The notes beneath the pieces were generated by a model that saw only the letters and a list, made by a program, of their open reading frames with translations, searched no databases and had not been told where the DNA came from. From Rhizobium sp. BK376 (GTDB taxonomy: Bacteria; Pseudomonadota; Alphaproteobacteria; Rhizobiales; Rhizobiaceae), in the NCBI RefSeq assembly GCF_004341625.1, contig NZ_SLZG01000008.1:124001-188000 (forward strand): a stretch of 64,000 nucleotides of DNA. Direction: 5' to 3'. Made by a program: the position numbers and the translations under genes. Numbering within the stretch: the stretch's first letter is position 1; the number at the start of each line of letters is the position of its first letter. Positions 42,513-51,099 of this stretch are shown in pieces.

Positions 42513-44120
42513 TTAGCCCAGATTGAGCTCCTGGAAAAAGTCGTTGCCCTTGTCGTCGATGACGATGAACGCAGGGAAGTCTTCGACTTCGATCTTCCAC
42601 ACGGCTTCCATTCCAAGCTCCGGATATTCCAGAACTTCGACCTTTCTGATGCAATCCTGTGCCAGTCGCGCAGCCGGACCGCCGATCGAGCCGAGATAGA
42701 AGCCGCCATGGGCCTTGCAGGCCTCACGAACGGCACGGGAACGGTTGCCCTTAGCGAGCATGATCATCGAGCCGCCGAAAGACTGGAACTGGTCGACATA
42801 GCTGTCCATGCGGCCGGCGGTGGTCGGGCCGAAGGAGCCGGAGGCGTAGCCGGTCGGCGTCTTGGCGGGGCCGGCGTAATAGACCGGATGATTCTTCATG
42901 TAGTCCGGCATGCCTTCACCCTTCTCCAGCCGCTCGCGGATCTTGGCGTGGGCGAGGTCGCGGGCAACGATGATCGTGCCGTTCAGGGACAGGCGGGTCT
43001 TCACGGGATGCTGCGAGAGTTCCGCCAGAACGTCGCTCATCGGACGGTTGAGGTCGATGCGGACGGTCGAGGCCGAAAGCTTGTCTTCGTCGATCTCGGG
43101 CATGTACTTCGACGGATCGGTTTCCAGCTGTTCGACGAAGATGCCGTCGCGGGTGATCTTGCCCTTGGCCTGGCGGTCGGCGGAACAGGAGACGCCGAGG
43201 CCGATCGGCAGCGAGGCGCCGTGGCGGGGCAGGCGGATAACGCGAACGTCATGGCAGAAATACTTGCCGCCGAACTGGGCGCCGACGCCGAGGCTCTGCG
43301 TCAGCTTGTGGATTTCCTTTTCCATTTCGATATCCCGGAAGGCGTGCCCGTTTTCGGAGCCTTCCGTGGGAAGACAGTCGAGATAGCGCGTCGAGGCGAG
43401 CTTGACCGTCTTCAGGTTCATTTCGGCCGAGGTGCCGCCGATGACGATGGCGAGGTGGTAGGGAGGACAGGCGGCCGTACCGAGCGTCAGGATCTTTTCC
43501 TTGAGGAAATCCCGCATGCGGTCATGGGTCAGAAGCGACGGCGTGCCCTGATAGAGGAAGGTCTTGTTGGCCGAACCGCCGCCCTTGGCGACGAAGAGGA
43601 AGTCATAACTATCAGTTCCTTCCTCGTAGATATCGATCTGAGCCGGCAGGTTGTTCTTGGTGTTCTTCTCCTCGAACATCTTGATCGGCGCGAGCTGGGA
43701 ATAGCGCAGGTTCTTCTTCTCATAGGCGTCGAGCACGCCCTTGGAGAGGGCAGCCGTATCACCGCCTTCGGTCCAGACGCGGCGGCCCTTCTTGCCCATG
43801 ATGATCGCCGTGCCGGTGTCCTGGCACATGGGAAGAATGCCGCCCGCAGCGATATTCGCGTTCTTCAGGAGGTCGTAGGCGACGAAACGGTCGTTATCGG
43901 TGGCTTCCGGGTCGTCGAGGATGGAGGCCAATTGCTTCAGGTGGCCGGGGCGCAGCAAATGGTTGATGTCGGCGAAGGCGGTCTCGGCGAGCAGGCGAAT
44001 GCCTTCGGGATCAACGGTCAGGATATCCTGCCCCTTGAATGTATCGACCGAGACATAGTCGCTCGAAATCTTGCGATAGGGCGTGGTGTCATCGCCCAGC
44101 GGAAAGAGATCGTCTGCCAT
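42513..44120 (-). CDS. fumA: Fumarate hydratase, class I (iron-sulfur)
   Basis: The 535-residue enzyme has the N-terminal alpha domain with cluster cysteines (PMCQDTGTAIIMGKKG; TAACPPYHLAIVIGG) and a C-terminal beta domain (YYAGPAKTPTGYASGSFGPT, the family signature). It interconverts fumarate and malate in the TCA cycle and is oxygen-sensitive because of its 4Fe-4S cluster. A class II enzyme lies 0.5 kb away, and both are intact. Confidence 0.95.
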   Translation of the reverse strand: MADDLFPLGDDTTPYRKISSDYVSVDTFKGQDILTVDPEGIRLLAETAFADINHLLRPGHLKQLASILDDPEATDNDRFVAYDLLKNANIAAGGILPMCQDTGTAIIMGKKGRRVWTEGGDTAALSKGVLDAYEKKNLRYSQLAPIKMFEEKNTKNNLPAQIDIYEEGTDSYDFLFVAKGGGSANKTFLYQGTPSLLTHDRMRDFLKEKILTLGTAACPPYHLAIVIGGTSAEMNLKTVKLASTRYLDCLPTEGSENGHAFRDIEMEKEIHKLTQSLGVGAQFGGKYFCHDVRVIRLPRHGASLPIGLGVSCSADRQAKGKITRDGIFVEQLETDPSKYMPEIDEDKLSASTVRIDLNRPMSDVLAELSQHPVKTRLSLNGTIIVARDLAHAKIRERLEKGEGMPDYMKNHPVYYAGPAKTPTGYASGSFGPTTAGRMDSYVDQFQSFGGSMIMLAKGNRSRAVREACKAHGGFYLGSIGGPAARLAQDCIRKVEVLEYPELGMEAVWKIEVEDFPAFIVIDDKGNDFFQELNLG

Positions 44121-44397
44121 GGAAAACCTTTCAGGCGGAGGGAGGGATCATTCTTTGGAAACGGTCTAAATCCGACAGAAGCGAAATGCAATTGCGTCAG
44201 CATGTCTCCCATCGCGCCGGAATGCGGCGATCGGTAGAATGCGATGGATTGCGTGAAGATTTCGTTGGGCGTGATCGTCAACGGATCCGCGACGATTCGT
44301 TGCTAAAAGCGAACTCGAAACATCAGGACGCCGATATTACATCGATATTCGCCCAAACGTTTCCACGGGCATAGCAATTCTCAGAGGACTTCGAGAC

Positions 44398-44652
44398 ATG
44401 GTTTCGTCTCGCCACCATCATCACATCTCGCCGTTTACGGTCGTCGTTCTCCTGCTTCTGGCCGGCATCGTCGCCGGCGTCCAGACGGGCTATTTCAAGA
44501 ACGCCTTCCACAAGGACATCCTGGCGCGCGTCAATCCCGCCGATGTCCTGACGGCCGCCGACCTGACGCCCGCCAACCTGGCGCCGGTCCATGTCGCGGC
44601 GGGGCAGGTTGCAGCCCCGGCCGCGCAGTCGTCCGTCAACGCCGCGCATTGA
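44398..44652 (+). CDS. Small single-pass membrane protein of unknown function
   Basis: The 84-residue protein begins MVSSRHHHHISPF, then has one hydrophobic helix (about 12-29, VVVLLLLAGIVAGVQTG) and an Ala/Pro/Val-rich tail with the motif ADLTPANLAPVHVAA. A ribosome site (AGAGGA) precedes the ATG. No family is recognised. It lies alone between the two fumarase genes in the opposite direction. Confidence 0.7.
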   Translation: MVSSRHHHHISPFTVVVLLLLAGIVAGVQTGYFKNAFHKDILARVNPADVLTAADLTPANLAPVHVAAGQVAAPAAQSSVNAAH

Positions 44653-44661
44653 CGCGGCGTT
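44638..44661. terminator. Bidirectional terminator between small membrane gene and fumC
   Basis: A 9-bp perfect stem AACGCCGCG/CGCGGCGTT with a 6-base loop covers the stop of the small gene, 13 bases before the fumC stop codon. There is a short T-run at 44660-44662 for the plus strand. Confidence 0.7.
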
Positions 44662-44673
44662 TGAACCGGCTGT

Positions 44674-46065
44674 TCATTTCGGTCCGATCATCGTTTCCGG
44701 CCGGACGATCGCGTCATAGTCTTCGGCGCTGACGAGGCCGCTTGCCAAGGCTTCTTCCTTCAGCGTCGTGCCGTTCTTGTGCGCAGTCTTTGCGATCTTC
44801 GCGGCATTGTCATAGCCGATCTTCGGCGCGAGTGCCGTTACCAGCATCAGCGCACGCTCCAGCCCGGCCTTGATATTGTCCTCGCGGGCCTCGATGCCGA
44901 CCACGCAATTGTCGGTGAAGGAGACGGCGGCATCGCCGAGCAGCTGCACCGACTGCAGGAAATTATAGGCCATCATCGGATTGTAGACGTTGAGTTCGAA
45001 ATGACCCTGGCTATCGGCAAAGGTCAGGGCGGCATTGTTGCCGAAGATATGGATGCAGACCTGGGTCAGCGCTTCACATTGAGTGGGGTTCACCTTGCCC
45101 GGCATGATCGAGGAGCCGGGTTCATTTTCCGGCAGCGCCAGTTCGCCGAGACCGGAGCGGGGGCCGGAGCCAAGCAGTCGGATGTCGTTGGCGATCTTGA
45201 AGAGTGCTGCGGCCGCGGCGTTTATAGCTCCGTGGCTGAAGACCATGGAGTCGTGGGCGGCAAGCGCCTCGAACTTGTTCGGGGCGGTCACGAAGGGTAG
45301 GCCGGTGATAGCCGCGATTTCCTCCGCGACCTTTTCGGCAAAGCCAACCGGGGCATTCAGGCCGGTACCCACGGCCGTACCGCCCTGGGCGAGTTCGCTG
45401 AGCCCCGGCAGCGTCAGTTCGATGCGCTTGATGGCCGAGGCGACCTGGGCGGCATAGCCGGAGAATTCCTGGCCGAGCGTCAGCGGCGTTGCGTCCTGCG
45501 TATGGGTGCGGCCGATCTTGATGATATGGCTGAACTCGGAGACTTTCTTTTCAAGCGCTGCATGCAGATGCCGCAGTCCGGGCAACAGGTGGTGGACGAT
45601 CTGTTCGGCGCAGGCGATATGCATTGCCGTCGGATAGGTGTCGTTCGACGACTGGCTCATGTTGACGTGGTCGTTGGGATGCACGGGCTTCTTGGATCCC
45701 ATGACGCCGCCGAGCATTTCGATCGCGCGGTTGGAGATGACTTCGTTGGCATTCATGTTCGACTGCGTGCCGGAGCCGGTCTGCCAGACGACCAGGGGAA
45801 AATGATCGTTAAGCTTGCCATCGATGACTTCCTGCGATGCGTCGACGATCACTTTGCCGAGAGCTGGATCGAGCTGGCCGAGCGCCATATTGGCGCGGGC
45901 TGCCGCCAGCTTGACGATGCCGAGCGCGCGCACGATCGATAGCGGCTGCTTTTCCCCACCTATCTTGAAGTTGCCGAGGGAGCGCTGCGCCTGGGCGCCC
46001 CAATAGCGATCGCTCGCCACTTCGATGGGGCCAAAGGTATCGGTTTCCGTGCGGGTAGAAGTCAC
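44674..46065 (-). CDS. fumC: Fumarate hydratase, class II
   Basis: The 463-residue enzyme has the fumarase/aspartase signature GSSIMPGKVNP and QTGSGTQSNMNANEV, with SSNDTYPTAMHI and GRTHTQDATP. It is oxygen-stable and makes malate from fumarate. A GTG start at 46065 is preferred over the ATG five codons earlier because GGAAGG lies seven bases before it and the family begins MTSTRTETDTFG there. It is parallel to fumA but separated by the opposing small gene and a terminator. Confidence 0.95.
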   Translation of the reverse strand: MTSTRTETDTFGPIEVASDRYWGAQAQRSLGNFKIGGEKQPLSIVRALGIVKLAAARANMALGQLDPALGKVIVDASQEVIDGKLNDHFPLVVWQTGSGTQSNMNANEVISNRAIEMLGGVMGSKKPVHPNDHVNMSQSSNDTYPTAMHIACAEQIVHHLLPGLRHLHAALEKKVSEFSHIIKIGRTHTQDATPLTLGQEFSGYAAQVASAIKRIELTLPGLSELAQGGTAVGTGLNAPVGFAEKVAEEIAAITGLPFVTAPNKFEALAAHDSMVFSHGAINAAAAALFKIANDIRLLGSGPRSGLGELALPENEPGSSIMPGKVNPTQCEALTQVCIHIFGNNAALTFADSQGHFELNVYNPMMAYNFLQSVQLLGDAAVSFTDNCVVGIEAREDNIKAGLERALMLVTALAPKIGYDNAAKIAKTAHKNGTTLKEEALASGLVSAEDYDAIVRPETMIGPK

Positions 46066-46492
46066 TGATTTACCTTCCATAATAACGAGTGGAACATATC
46101 CGCTGTTGTCGTCGTTTAGGCGTTTATAGGCCCGATCGTCACCCGTGAAAACATGCAGAAATATTTCATGAGATATTTTATCATGATTTATAGGTCGCCC
46201 GGGCGTGTTCTTTTGGCCACGCTTGATAAGTTATTCCTTTTTGGCGAATTTCCGTCCTTAAAAAGCCGCGGAAAAGTCGGTAAAAAATTAACTAATAATT
46301 TCATAATTTTGTGTGAACTGATCGCGAACCGCGCATCTACTTATTCACATGAAGTTGAGGCGTTGAACGATCGGCAGGCCTCGTCCGTTTTATCTTTATC
46401 GACTAAGCGATGTCCCAAGTATCGCTCAATTGATTTGAGAATGGACTGAGACTGTCTCAAGCTACCGCATGATACGGGGACCGATTTAAAAT
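46066..46492 (+). promoter_or_regulatory. Long AT-rich intergenic region with an exact EcfG-type promoter
   Basis: The 427-base gap has an exact GGAAC-N17-CGTT at 46091-46116. An inverted repeat AAATAT (46159)/ATATTT (46173) follows. A 98-codon frame (46153-46449) rich in AT and basic residues runs through the gap, but has no recognisable family, so I do not call it. The region may carry an sRNA or a long leader of the transpeptidase gene. Confidence 0.5.
46091..46116 (+). promoter_or_regulatory. Exact EcfG-consensus promoter (GGAAC-N17-CGTT)
   Basis: -35 GGAAC is at 46091-46095 and -10 CGTT at 46113-46116. The spacing and both boxes match the general-stress sigma factor consensus of alphaproteobacteria. 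One chance exact match per window is about expected, so position rather than match is the argument. Confidence 0.45.
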
Positions 46493-48388
46493 ATGAAGCT
46501 CGCAACCAAATCCGCCGCCGCAGTACTCGCTCTGTCGTGCTGTTTTGCCGGCATCAGCACGGCATCCGCTAATGCAATGACCTTCCTCGATTTTATTCGC
46601 GGTGGTCCCGGCAATGCCGGCCAAAGCACGAAGATGCGTCCGGATTTTCCACCGCCGCCATCGGTTTCGAAGCAAGGTGATGCGAGTGCGCCGCTGCCGA
46701 CGGTGGATGCGTCGCAGTATCAGTATTACACCTACAAGCCCGAGGCGATGCGCCTGGTGGCGTCCAGCCGGTTTGCCGATACTGTTGTAACCGGCGCCGT
46801 TGCAGACGCTTCGGCCACCCCGATGGGCGGTAGTGATTCCGCGGCGCAGCGGCACTTCCTGACGGAAGCGAAGGTCATGACGACGAACGACGTCGCCAAG
46901 GCACTGGAAGCCTATTACGGCAGCCAGAAGCAGCCGCTCGTCTGGGTTTCCGACAACGCCCTTAACGACAAGGCAAAGGCTGCGATGGCTGTGTTGGCCG
47001 ACGCCGCTTCCGTCGGCCTCGATCCGGCCGATTATGCCGTTCCGCTTCCGACCTCCGACGCGACCAGCGTCAACTCAGCTGACCGTGACCGTGCGCTGAT
47101 GCAGTTCGAGCTGACCCTGTCGGCAAAGGTGCTGAGCTATGTTCAGGACACCGAGCGTGGTCGCCTCGACCCGAACAAGATTTCCGGGTACCACGACTTC
47201 AAGCGCAAGGACGTCAATCTGACGCCGGTCCTGAAGCTCATCACCATGAGCCCGGACACGACCGCTTATCTCAACAGCCGTAGCCCGTCGAACCAGCAGT
47301 TTACGGAACTGAAGACTGAGCTTGCCAAGCTTCGCGGCAATGGCGCTTCCAGCGGCAATCATGTGACGGTTGCGCTGAGCGGCATTCTCAAGCCGGGTGG
47401 CAACTCGCCTGAAATGGCGAACATCGTCAAGGCAATCCAACTCAAGGGTTCCGAGGCTCTGAAGACGAGCCAGGCTTCGGTGCTTGCTTCCTATCAGGGC
47501 GGCTCCGACTATACGCCTGATCTGGTTTCGTTGGTCGAAGCTTTCCAGAAGGAACGGGGCCTGACGGCGGATGGCGTTATCGGTCAGTCGACGGTTCGCG
47601 CCATGGTCGGCGAGAACAGCGACAGCAAGATCCAGAAGCTCAACATTGCGATGGAAGAGCTGCGCTGGCTGCCGGATGAACTCGGCCCGCGCTATGTCTT
47701 CATCAACCAGCCGGCCTTCATGGTCTACTACTACAACGACAACAAGGAACAGTTGTCGATGCGTGTGGTCGTCGGCAACAAGAACCACCAGACCAACTTC
47801 TTCGAAAACCAGATCCAGACCGTTGAATTCAACCCCTTCTGGGGCGTTCCGCAGTCGATCATCATCAACGAGATGCTGCCGAAGCTGCGGGCCGATCCGA
47901 ACTACCTGGACCGCATGGGCTATCAGGTCGAAGTGAACGGCCATGCCGTGCCTTCGTCCAGCGTCGATTGGTATGGTTCCACCCAGGCGATCTCCGTGCG
48001 CCAGCCGCCGAGCAGCGACAATGCTCTTGGCGAACTGAAGATCCTGTTCCCGAATAGCCACGCCATCTACATGCACGACACGCCTGACAAGGCCTTCTTC
48101 AAGAAGGACATGCGCGCGCTCAGCCATGGTTGCGTTCGTCTCGCCGATCCCCGCGCGATGGCGGCTGCGGTCCTGAATACGACCGTTGCCGATGTTGCAA
48201 AGCAGATCGCCGACGGGAAGAACAAGGCTGTGCCGGTGCCGCAGAAGTTCCCGGTCTACATTTCCTACTTCACGGCATGGCCGAACAAGGATGGCGTGAT
48301 CGAATATTTCAACGACGTCTATGACCGCGACATGTACACGCAGCGGGCATTTGACGCCACGAGCAAGGCACGTCAGACGCAGGTCTAA
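46493..48388 (+). CDS. L,D-transpeptidase (YcbB/LdtD type)
   Basis: The 631-residue protein has a signal peptide (MKLATKSAAAVLALSCCFAG ... ANA), a Pro-rich linker, a catalytic-domain insert region, a peptidoglycan-binding helix set (about 335-372: LVSLVEAFQKERGLTADGVIG) and a YkuD catalytic domain with SHGCVRL (Cys547, His545) near HDTPDKAFF. It forms 3-3 cross-links in peptidoglycan, a major linkage in Rhizobiales. The size and order fit LdtD. The ribosome site is weak. A terminator follows at 48411. Confidence 0.93.
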   Translation: MKLATKSAAAVLALSCCFAGISTASANAMTFLDFIRGGPGNAGQSTKMRPDFPPPPSVSKQGDASAPLPTVDASQYQYYTYKPEAMRLVASSRFADTVVTGAVADASATPMGGSDSAAQRHFLTEAKVMTTNDVAKALEAYYGSQKQPLVWVSDNALNDKAKAAMAVLADAASVGLDPADYAVPLPTSDATSVNSADRDRALMQFELTLSAKVLSYVQDTERGRLDPNKISGYHDFKRKDVNLTPVLKLITMSPDTTAYLNSRSPSNQQFTELKTELAKLRGNGASSGNHVTVALSGILKPGGNSPEMANIVKAIQLKGSEALKTSQASVLASYQGGSDYTPDLVSLVEAFQKERGLTADGVIGQSTVRAMVGENSDSKIQKLNIAMEELRWLPDELGPRYVFINQPAFMVYYYNDNKEQLSMRVVVGNKNHQTNFFENQIQTVEFNPFWGVPQSIIINEMLPKLRADPNYLDRMGYQVEVNGHAVPSSSVDWYGSTQAISVRQPPSSDNALGELKILFPNSHAIYMHDTPDKAFFKKDMRALSHGCVRLADPRAMAAAVLNTTVADVAKQIADGKNKAVPVPQKFPVYISYFTAWPNKDGVIEYFNDVYDRDMYTQRAFDATSKARQTQV

Positions 48389-48410
48389 GTAAAGCTTACG
48401 AAAATGTAAT

Positions 48411-48437
48411 AAAAGGCGGTCCCTGTGGCCGCCTTTT
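48411..48437 (+). terminator. Terminator after the L,D-transpeptidase gene
   Basis: A 9-bp perfect stem AAAAGGCGG/CCGCCTTTT with a 9-base loop, followed by CTATT. The A/T-rich stem base makes it usable on both strands. Confidence 0.8.
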
Positions 48438-48531
48438 CTATTGTCACATCCTCGTGTAGTTGGATGTTCGAAGTGGAATATGACAGGCAGATGACTATTC
48501 TATGTATGCCGGGCACAAAAGGACAGTCGTC

Positions 48532-48825
48532 ATGAAAAGCTTCACTCGCAGTATTGTCATCGGCGGTTTGACTGCATTGATCGGCTTAAGCGCATTTGCT
48601 GAGGCCAACGCAGCTGCTGCGCCGCAACTATCGGCTCAGCCTGGCACGTACAACGGCTATAACGGCCGTGGCGCGTGGCTTCCACCCGCAGCCGCTCAGA
48701 CGAGCGGAACCACAGTCGCCAGTGCCAGTGGCCACGCCTCGTGGTGCGCTACCCATTACAGAACCTATCGGGCGTCCGACAACACGTACAAGCCTCTCGA
48801 TGGTCCTCGGGAGCAGTGCAGATAA
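48532..48825 (+). CDS. BA14K family secreted protein, copy 1
   Basis: The 97-residue protein has a signal peptide (MKSFTRSIVIGGLTALIGLS ... ANA) and the C-terminal BA14K signature HASWCATHYRTYRASDNTY followed by a final Cys near the end. BA14K was described in Brucella as an immunoreactive, lectin-like protein. It is the shortest of three tandem copies and lacks the Gly/His/Trp-rich middle. ATG 48532 has AAGGA upstream. No EcfG-type promoter lies before this copy. Confidence 0.9.
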   Translation: MKSFTRSIVIGGLTALIGLSAFAEANAAAAPQLSAQPGTYNGYNGRGAWLPPAAAQTSGTTVASASGHASWCATHYRTYRASDNTYKPLDGPREQCR

Positions 48826-48839
48826 GTTATAGGGCAATG

Positions 48840-48865
48840 AAAAGGCGGGTCGTTTCCCGCCTTTT
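48840..48865 (+). terminator. Terminator after BA14K copy 1
   Basis: A 10-bp perfect stem AAAAGGCGGG/CCCGCCTTTT with a 6-base loop, followed by TCATG. The same hairpin recurs after copy 2, showing that whole units were duplicated. Confidence 0.85.
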
Positions 48866-48917
48866 TCATGAGCCGAAAAGACCTCGATGTTCCCAATTTC
48901 ACAATTCCGTAATGAGT

Positions 48918-48943
48918 GGAACTGTGACGGAAAATTACACGTT
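48918..48943 (+). promoter_or_regulatory. EcfG-type promoter of BA14K copy 2
   Basis: GGAAC at 48918-48922, 17 bases, then CGTT at 48940-48943, exactly the EcfG consensus. The -10 lies 31 bases before the ATG. It overlaps a palindromic stretch (AATTACAC/GTGTAATT) that could be a second regulator site. Confidence 0.65.
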
Positions 48944-48973
48944 TAAACATGTGTAATTTGAAGGAACTTCGTC

Positions 48974-49450
48974 ATGAAAACAATCACAAGCGGTATTGTC
49001 GCCGGCGGGCTTAGCCTGCTGATGGGCCTGAGCTCGATAGGCCAGGCTAGTGCGATGACCATGTCGGCCTCGCCCATTCCGCAAACGGAAGTCCAGCAAC
49101 CCGAGCTTCAGGCTGTCGCCTGGCACGGCGGCCACGGTCATGGGCATGTCTGGCACAACCACGGCGGCGGAGACGGTGGTTGGCATGGCCACGGCGGTTG
49201 GCACCATCACGGCTACTATGGCGGCGGATGGCACCACGGCTATTATCATCACGGATACTACGATGATGGCGGAGCATGGGTTCCGTTTGCAGCGCTAGCC
49301 GCCGGGGCTTTGATCGCCGGTGCCGCCAGCCATCCGGCCTATCGCACCTATCACAGCCACGCCTCGTGGTGCGCGGCCCGGTACAGAACCTATCGAGCAT
49401 CCGACAACACCTACCAGCCGACCAGTGGTCCGCGAGCGCAGTGCAGGTAA
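48974..49450 (+). CDS. BA14K family secreted protein, copy 2 (Gly/His-rich)
   Basis: The 158-residue protein has a signal peptide, then a Gly/His/Trp/Tyr-rich region (about 50-95, with repeated HGHG, GGWH and YYHHGYY) that could bind metal ions, a hydrophobic segment (AALAAGALIAGAAS) and the BA14K end HASWCAARYRTYRASDNTYQ. The C-terminal domain is nearly identical to copy 1. It has its own EcfG-type promoter and terminator. Confidence 0.92.
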   Translation: MKTITSGIVAGGLSLLMGLSSIGQASAMTMSASPIPQTEVQQPELQAVAWHGGHGHGHVWHNHGGGDGGWHGHGGWHHHGYYGGGWHHGYYHHGYYDDGGAWVPFAALAAGALIAGAASHPAYRTYHSHASWCAARYRTYRASDNTYQPTSGPRAQCR

Positions 49451-49463
49451 GTCATAAGCAATG

Positions 49464-49489
49464 AAAAGGCGGGTTATTTCCCGCCTTTT
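49464..49489 (+). terminator. Terminator after BA14K copy 2
   Basis: The same 10-bp stem as at 48840 (AAAAGGCGGG/CCCGCCTTTT), 6-base loop, followed by TCGTC. Confidence 0.85.
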
Positions 49490-49540
49490 TCGTCAGCAAG
49501 GCGCACTTCGATATTGGCAGCTAATATTTCTGTAATGCGT

Positions 49541-49566
49541 GGAACTCTCACGAAAAAATACTAGTT
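49541..49566 (+). promoter_or_regulatory. EcfG-type promoter of BA14K copy 3
   Basis: GGAAC at 49541-49545, 17 bases, then AGTT at 49563-49566 (consensus CGTT with one change). The distance from -10 to ATG is 31 bases, nearly the same as for copy 2, which supports its use. Confidence 0.55.
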
Positions 49567-49597
49567 TTATATATGCCTAATATGAAGGAAGTTCGTC

Positions 49598-50131
49598 ATG
49601 AGAACGTTGACTAGCATTCTCGCCGGCGGCTTGAGCGTGCTGACGAGCCTTATGCCCATAAGCGAGGCCCACGCTATCACGATGCCCGATCTGTCCATTC
49701 CGCAGTTCACGGGACAGCAGCCCGAAATCCAGCAGGTTCAATGGCACGGGGGCCGTGGCCGTATGTGGCACGGCAACGGTGGTTGGGGCCACGGTGGCTG
49801 GCATGGTCATGGCGGTGGTTGGTATGGGCACGGTGGCGGCTGGTATGGCCACAATGGCTGGTACGGGCGCCGTGGCTGGTATGGAAATGGCTGGGGCTAC
49901 GGCTATTACCCCGGCGGATACTATGGTGGCTATTACGGCGACGCCTGGGTCCCGCTTGCGGCTTTCGCAACCGGGGCAATTATCGCCGGAGCGGCCAGCC
50001 GTCCCTATTATAGCCGCCCTTACTACAACGGTTACGGCAGCCACGCCGCCTGGTGCGCAAGCCGTTACCGGAGCTACCGCGCATATGACAATACCTTCCA
50101 GCCATATTACGGTCCTCGTCGGCAGTGCTGA
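49598..50131 (+). CDS. BA14K family secreted protein, copy 3 (Gly/Trp/Tyr-rich)
   Basis: The 177-residue protein has a signal peptide (MRTLTSILAGGLSVLTSLMP ... AHA), a middle region of repeated GGWYGHGG/NGWYG units, a hydrophobic segment (AAFATGAIIAGAAS) and a BA14K end (HAAWCASRYRSYRAYDNTF) with Cys near the C-terminus. It is the most diverged of the three copies. The following gene is convergent, with no strong terminator between them. Confidence 0.92.
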   Translation: MRTLTSILAGGLSVLTSLMPISEAHAITMPDLSIPQFTGQQPEIQQVQWHGGRGRMWHGNGGWGHGGWHGHGGGWYGHGGGWYGHNGWYGRRGWYGNGWGYGYYPGGYYGGYYGDAWVPLAAFATGAIIAGAASRPYYSRPYYNGYGSHAAWCASRYRSYRAYDNTFQPYYGPRRQC

Positions 50132-50194
50132 CGATGAAGGAAAAACGGCGGCTGCGGATGCGCTTGGCCGCCAGGGTATTGCGGTAAGCTGCGG

Positions 50195-50872
50195 TTATCC
50201 TATCGACAGCAGCCCTTCCACCAGGGCGGGGGTCAGCTCACTGTAGTGAGCGATGATGTGGTTGGGGCCGAGTGTTTCGACGTCTACATCGGAATAACCG
50301 AAAGGCACCGCGATCGAGGGCACGCCGGCATTGCGGGCCACCAATATGTCGTTGATGCTGTCGCCGATCATGACGGTCCGGGACAGGTCACCGCCGGCAC
50401 GCTCGACAGTGCCTATGAGGTGCTTCGCATCCGGCTTGCGGACAGTGAACGTATCGCCGCCGGTGATGGAATCGAAATAGTGCGAGAGTTTCAACCGCTC
50501 GATCAGAAGCAGTGCGAGGGATTCAAGCTTGTTCGTGCAGACTGCAAGGCGGTGTCCGCTGGCCTTCAGCGCGTCCATCGCCTCGATCAGGCCAGGATAG
50601 GGCTTGGTGGCGCCGGGTATGTTGTCGGTATAATGCGAGATGAACCGTTCGAGGAGCGCCGGCAGGCCATCCGGCTTGAGGGCGTAGCCGCGCAGTTTGC
50701 AGGCGCGCTCGATCATCACCTGGGCGCCGTTTCCCACAAGGTGGGTAAGGTCGTTATAGCCTAGAGGAGCGAGGTCCAGCGCGGCGATCGTGTGGTTCAG
50801 GCTCTCGACAAGATCGATGTGCGTGTCCAGCAGGGTGCCGTCGAGATCGAATACGACAAGAGCAGATTTCAC
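50195..50872 (-). CDS. gph: Phosphoglycolate phosphatase (HAD superfamily)
   Basis: The 225-residue HAD hydrolase has motif I FDLDGTLLDT, motif II with AVCTNKLE, Lys in RKPDAKHL and motif IV GDSINDI, with an alpha-helical cap. It removes phosphate from 2-phosphoglycolate formed by DNA repair or oxygenase activity. The start is a GTG with GAGG nine bases upstream. It is divergent from rpiA, as often seen in rhizobia. Confidence 0.9.
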   Translation of the reverse strand: MKSALVVFDLDGTLLDTHIDLVESLNHTIAALDLAPLGYNDLTHLVGNGAQVMIERACKLRGYALKPDGLPALLERFISHYTDNIPGATKPYPGLIEAMDALKASGHRLAVCTNKLESLALLLIERLKLSHYFDSITGGDTFTVRKPDAKHLIGTVERAGGDLSRTVMIGDSINDILVARNAGVPSIAVPFGYSDVDVETLGPNHIIAHYSELTPALVEGLLSIG

Positions 50873-51099
50873 GGTAAGGGCCTCGGATCGTCGATAGAAC
50901 AATTGTTCCGAAGTAGAATATCGCTCCCGGAATTGCAATGTCGGCCAGCTTATCTTGAATTGCGGGCTTGATGACAGTTGCTCGCCGGCACTGTGATGAG
51001 CGGCAGCATTTCTTCCGGAAGCTGCTATTTTGGCTTTACGTTTGCGGGGGGACCCGTGTAAACAGCAACTCCAACGCAATAATGGGAGCAGGTGGCGCT

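Noticed and set aside
42708..44237. Long plus-strand ORF (509 codons) opposite fumA
   Set aside because: Complement of a certain fumarase gene with no domain pattern of its own.
46153..46449. 98-codon AT-rich ORF in the gap before the transpeptidase gene
   Set aside because: No family, no good ribosome site and odd composition. Kept as a possibility in the findings but not called as a gene.
48532..50131. Insertion or phage origin of the BA14K cluster
   Set aside because: No transposase, integrase or flanking repeats; the units look like simple tandem gene duplication.
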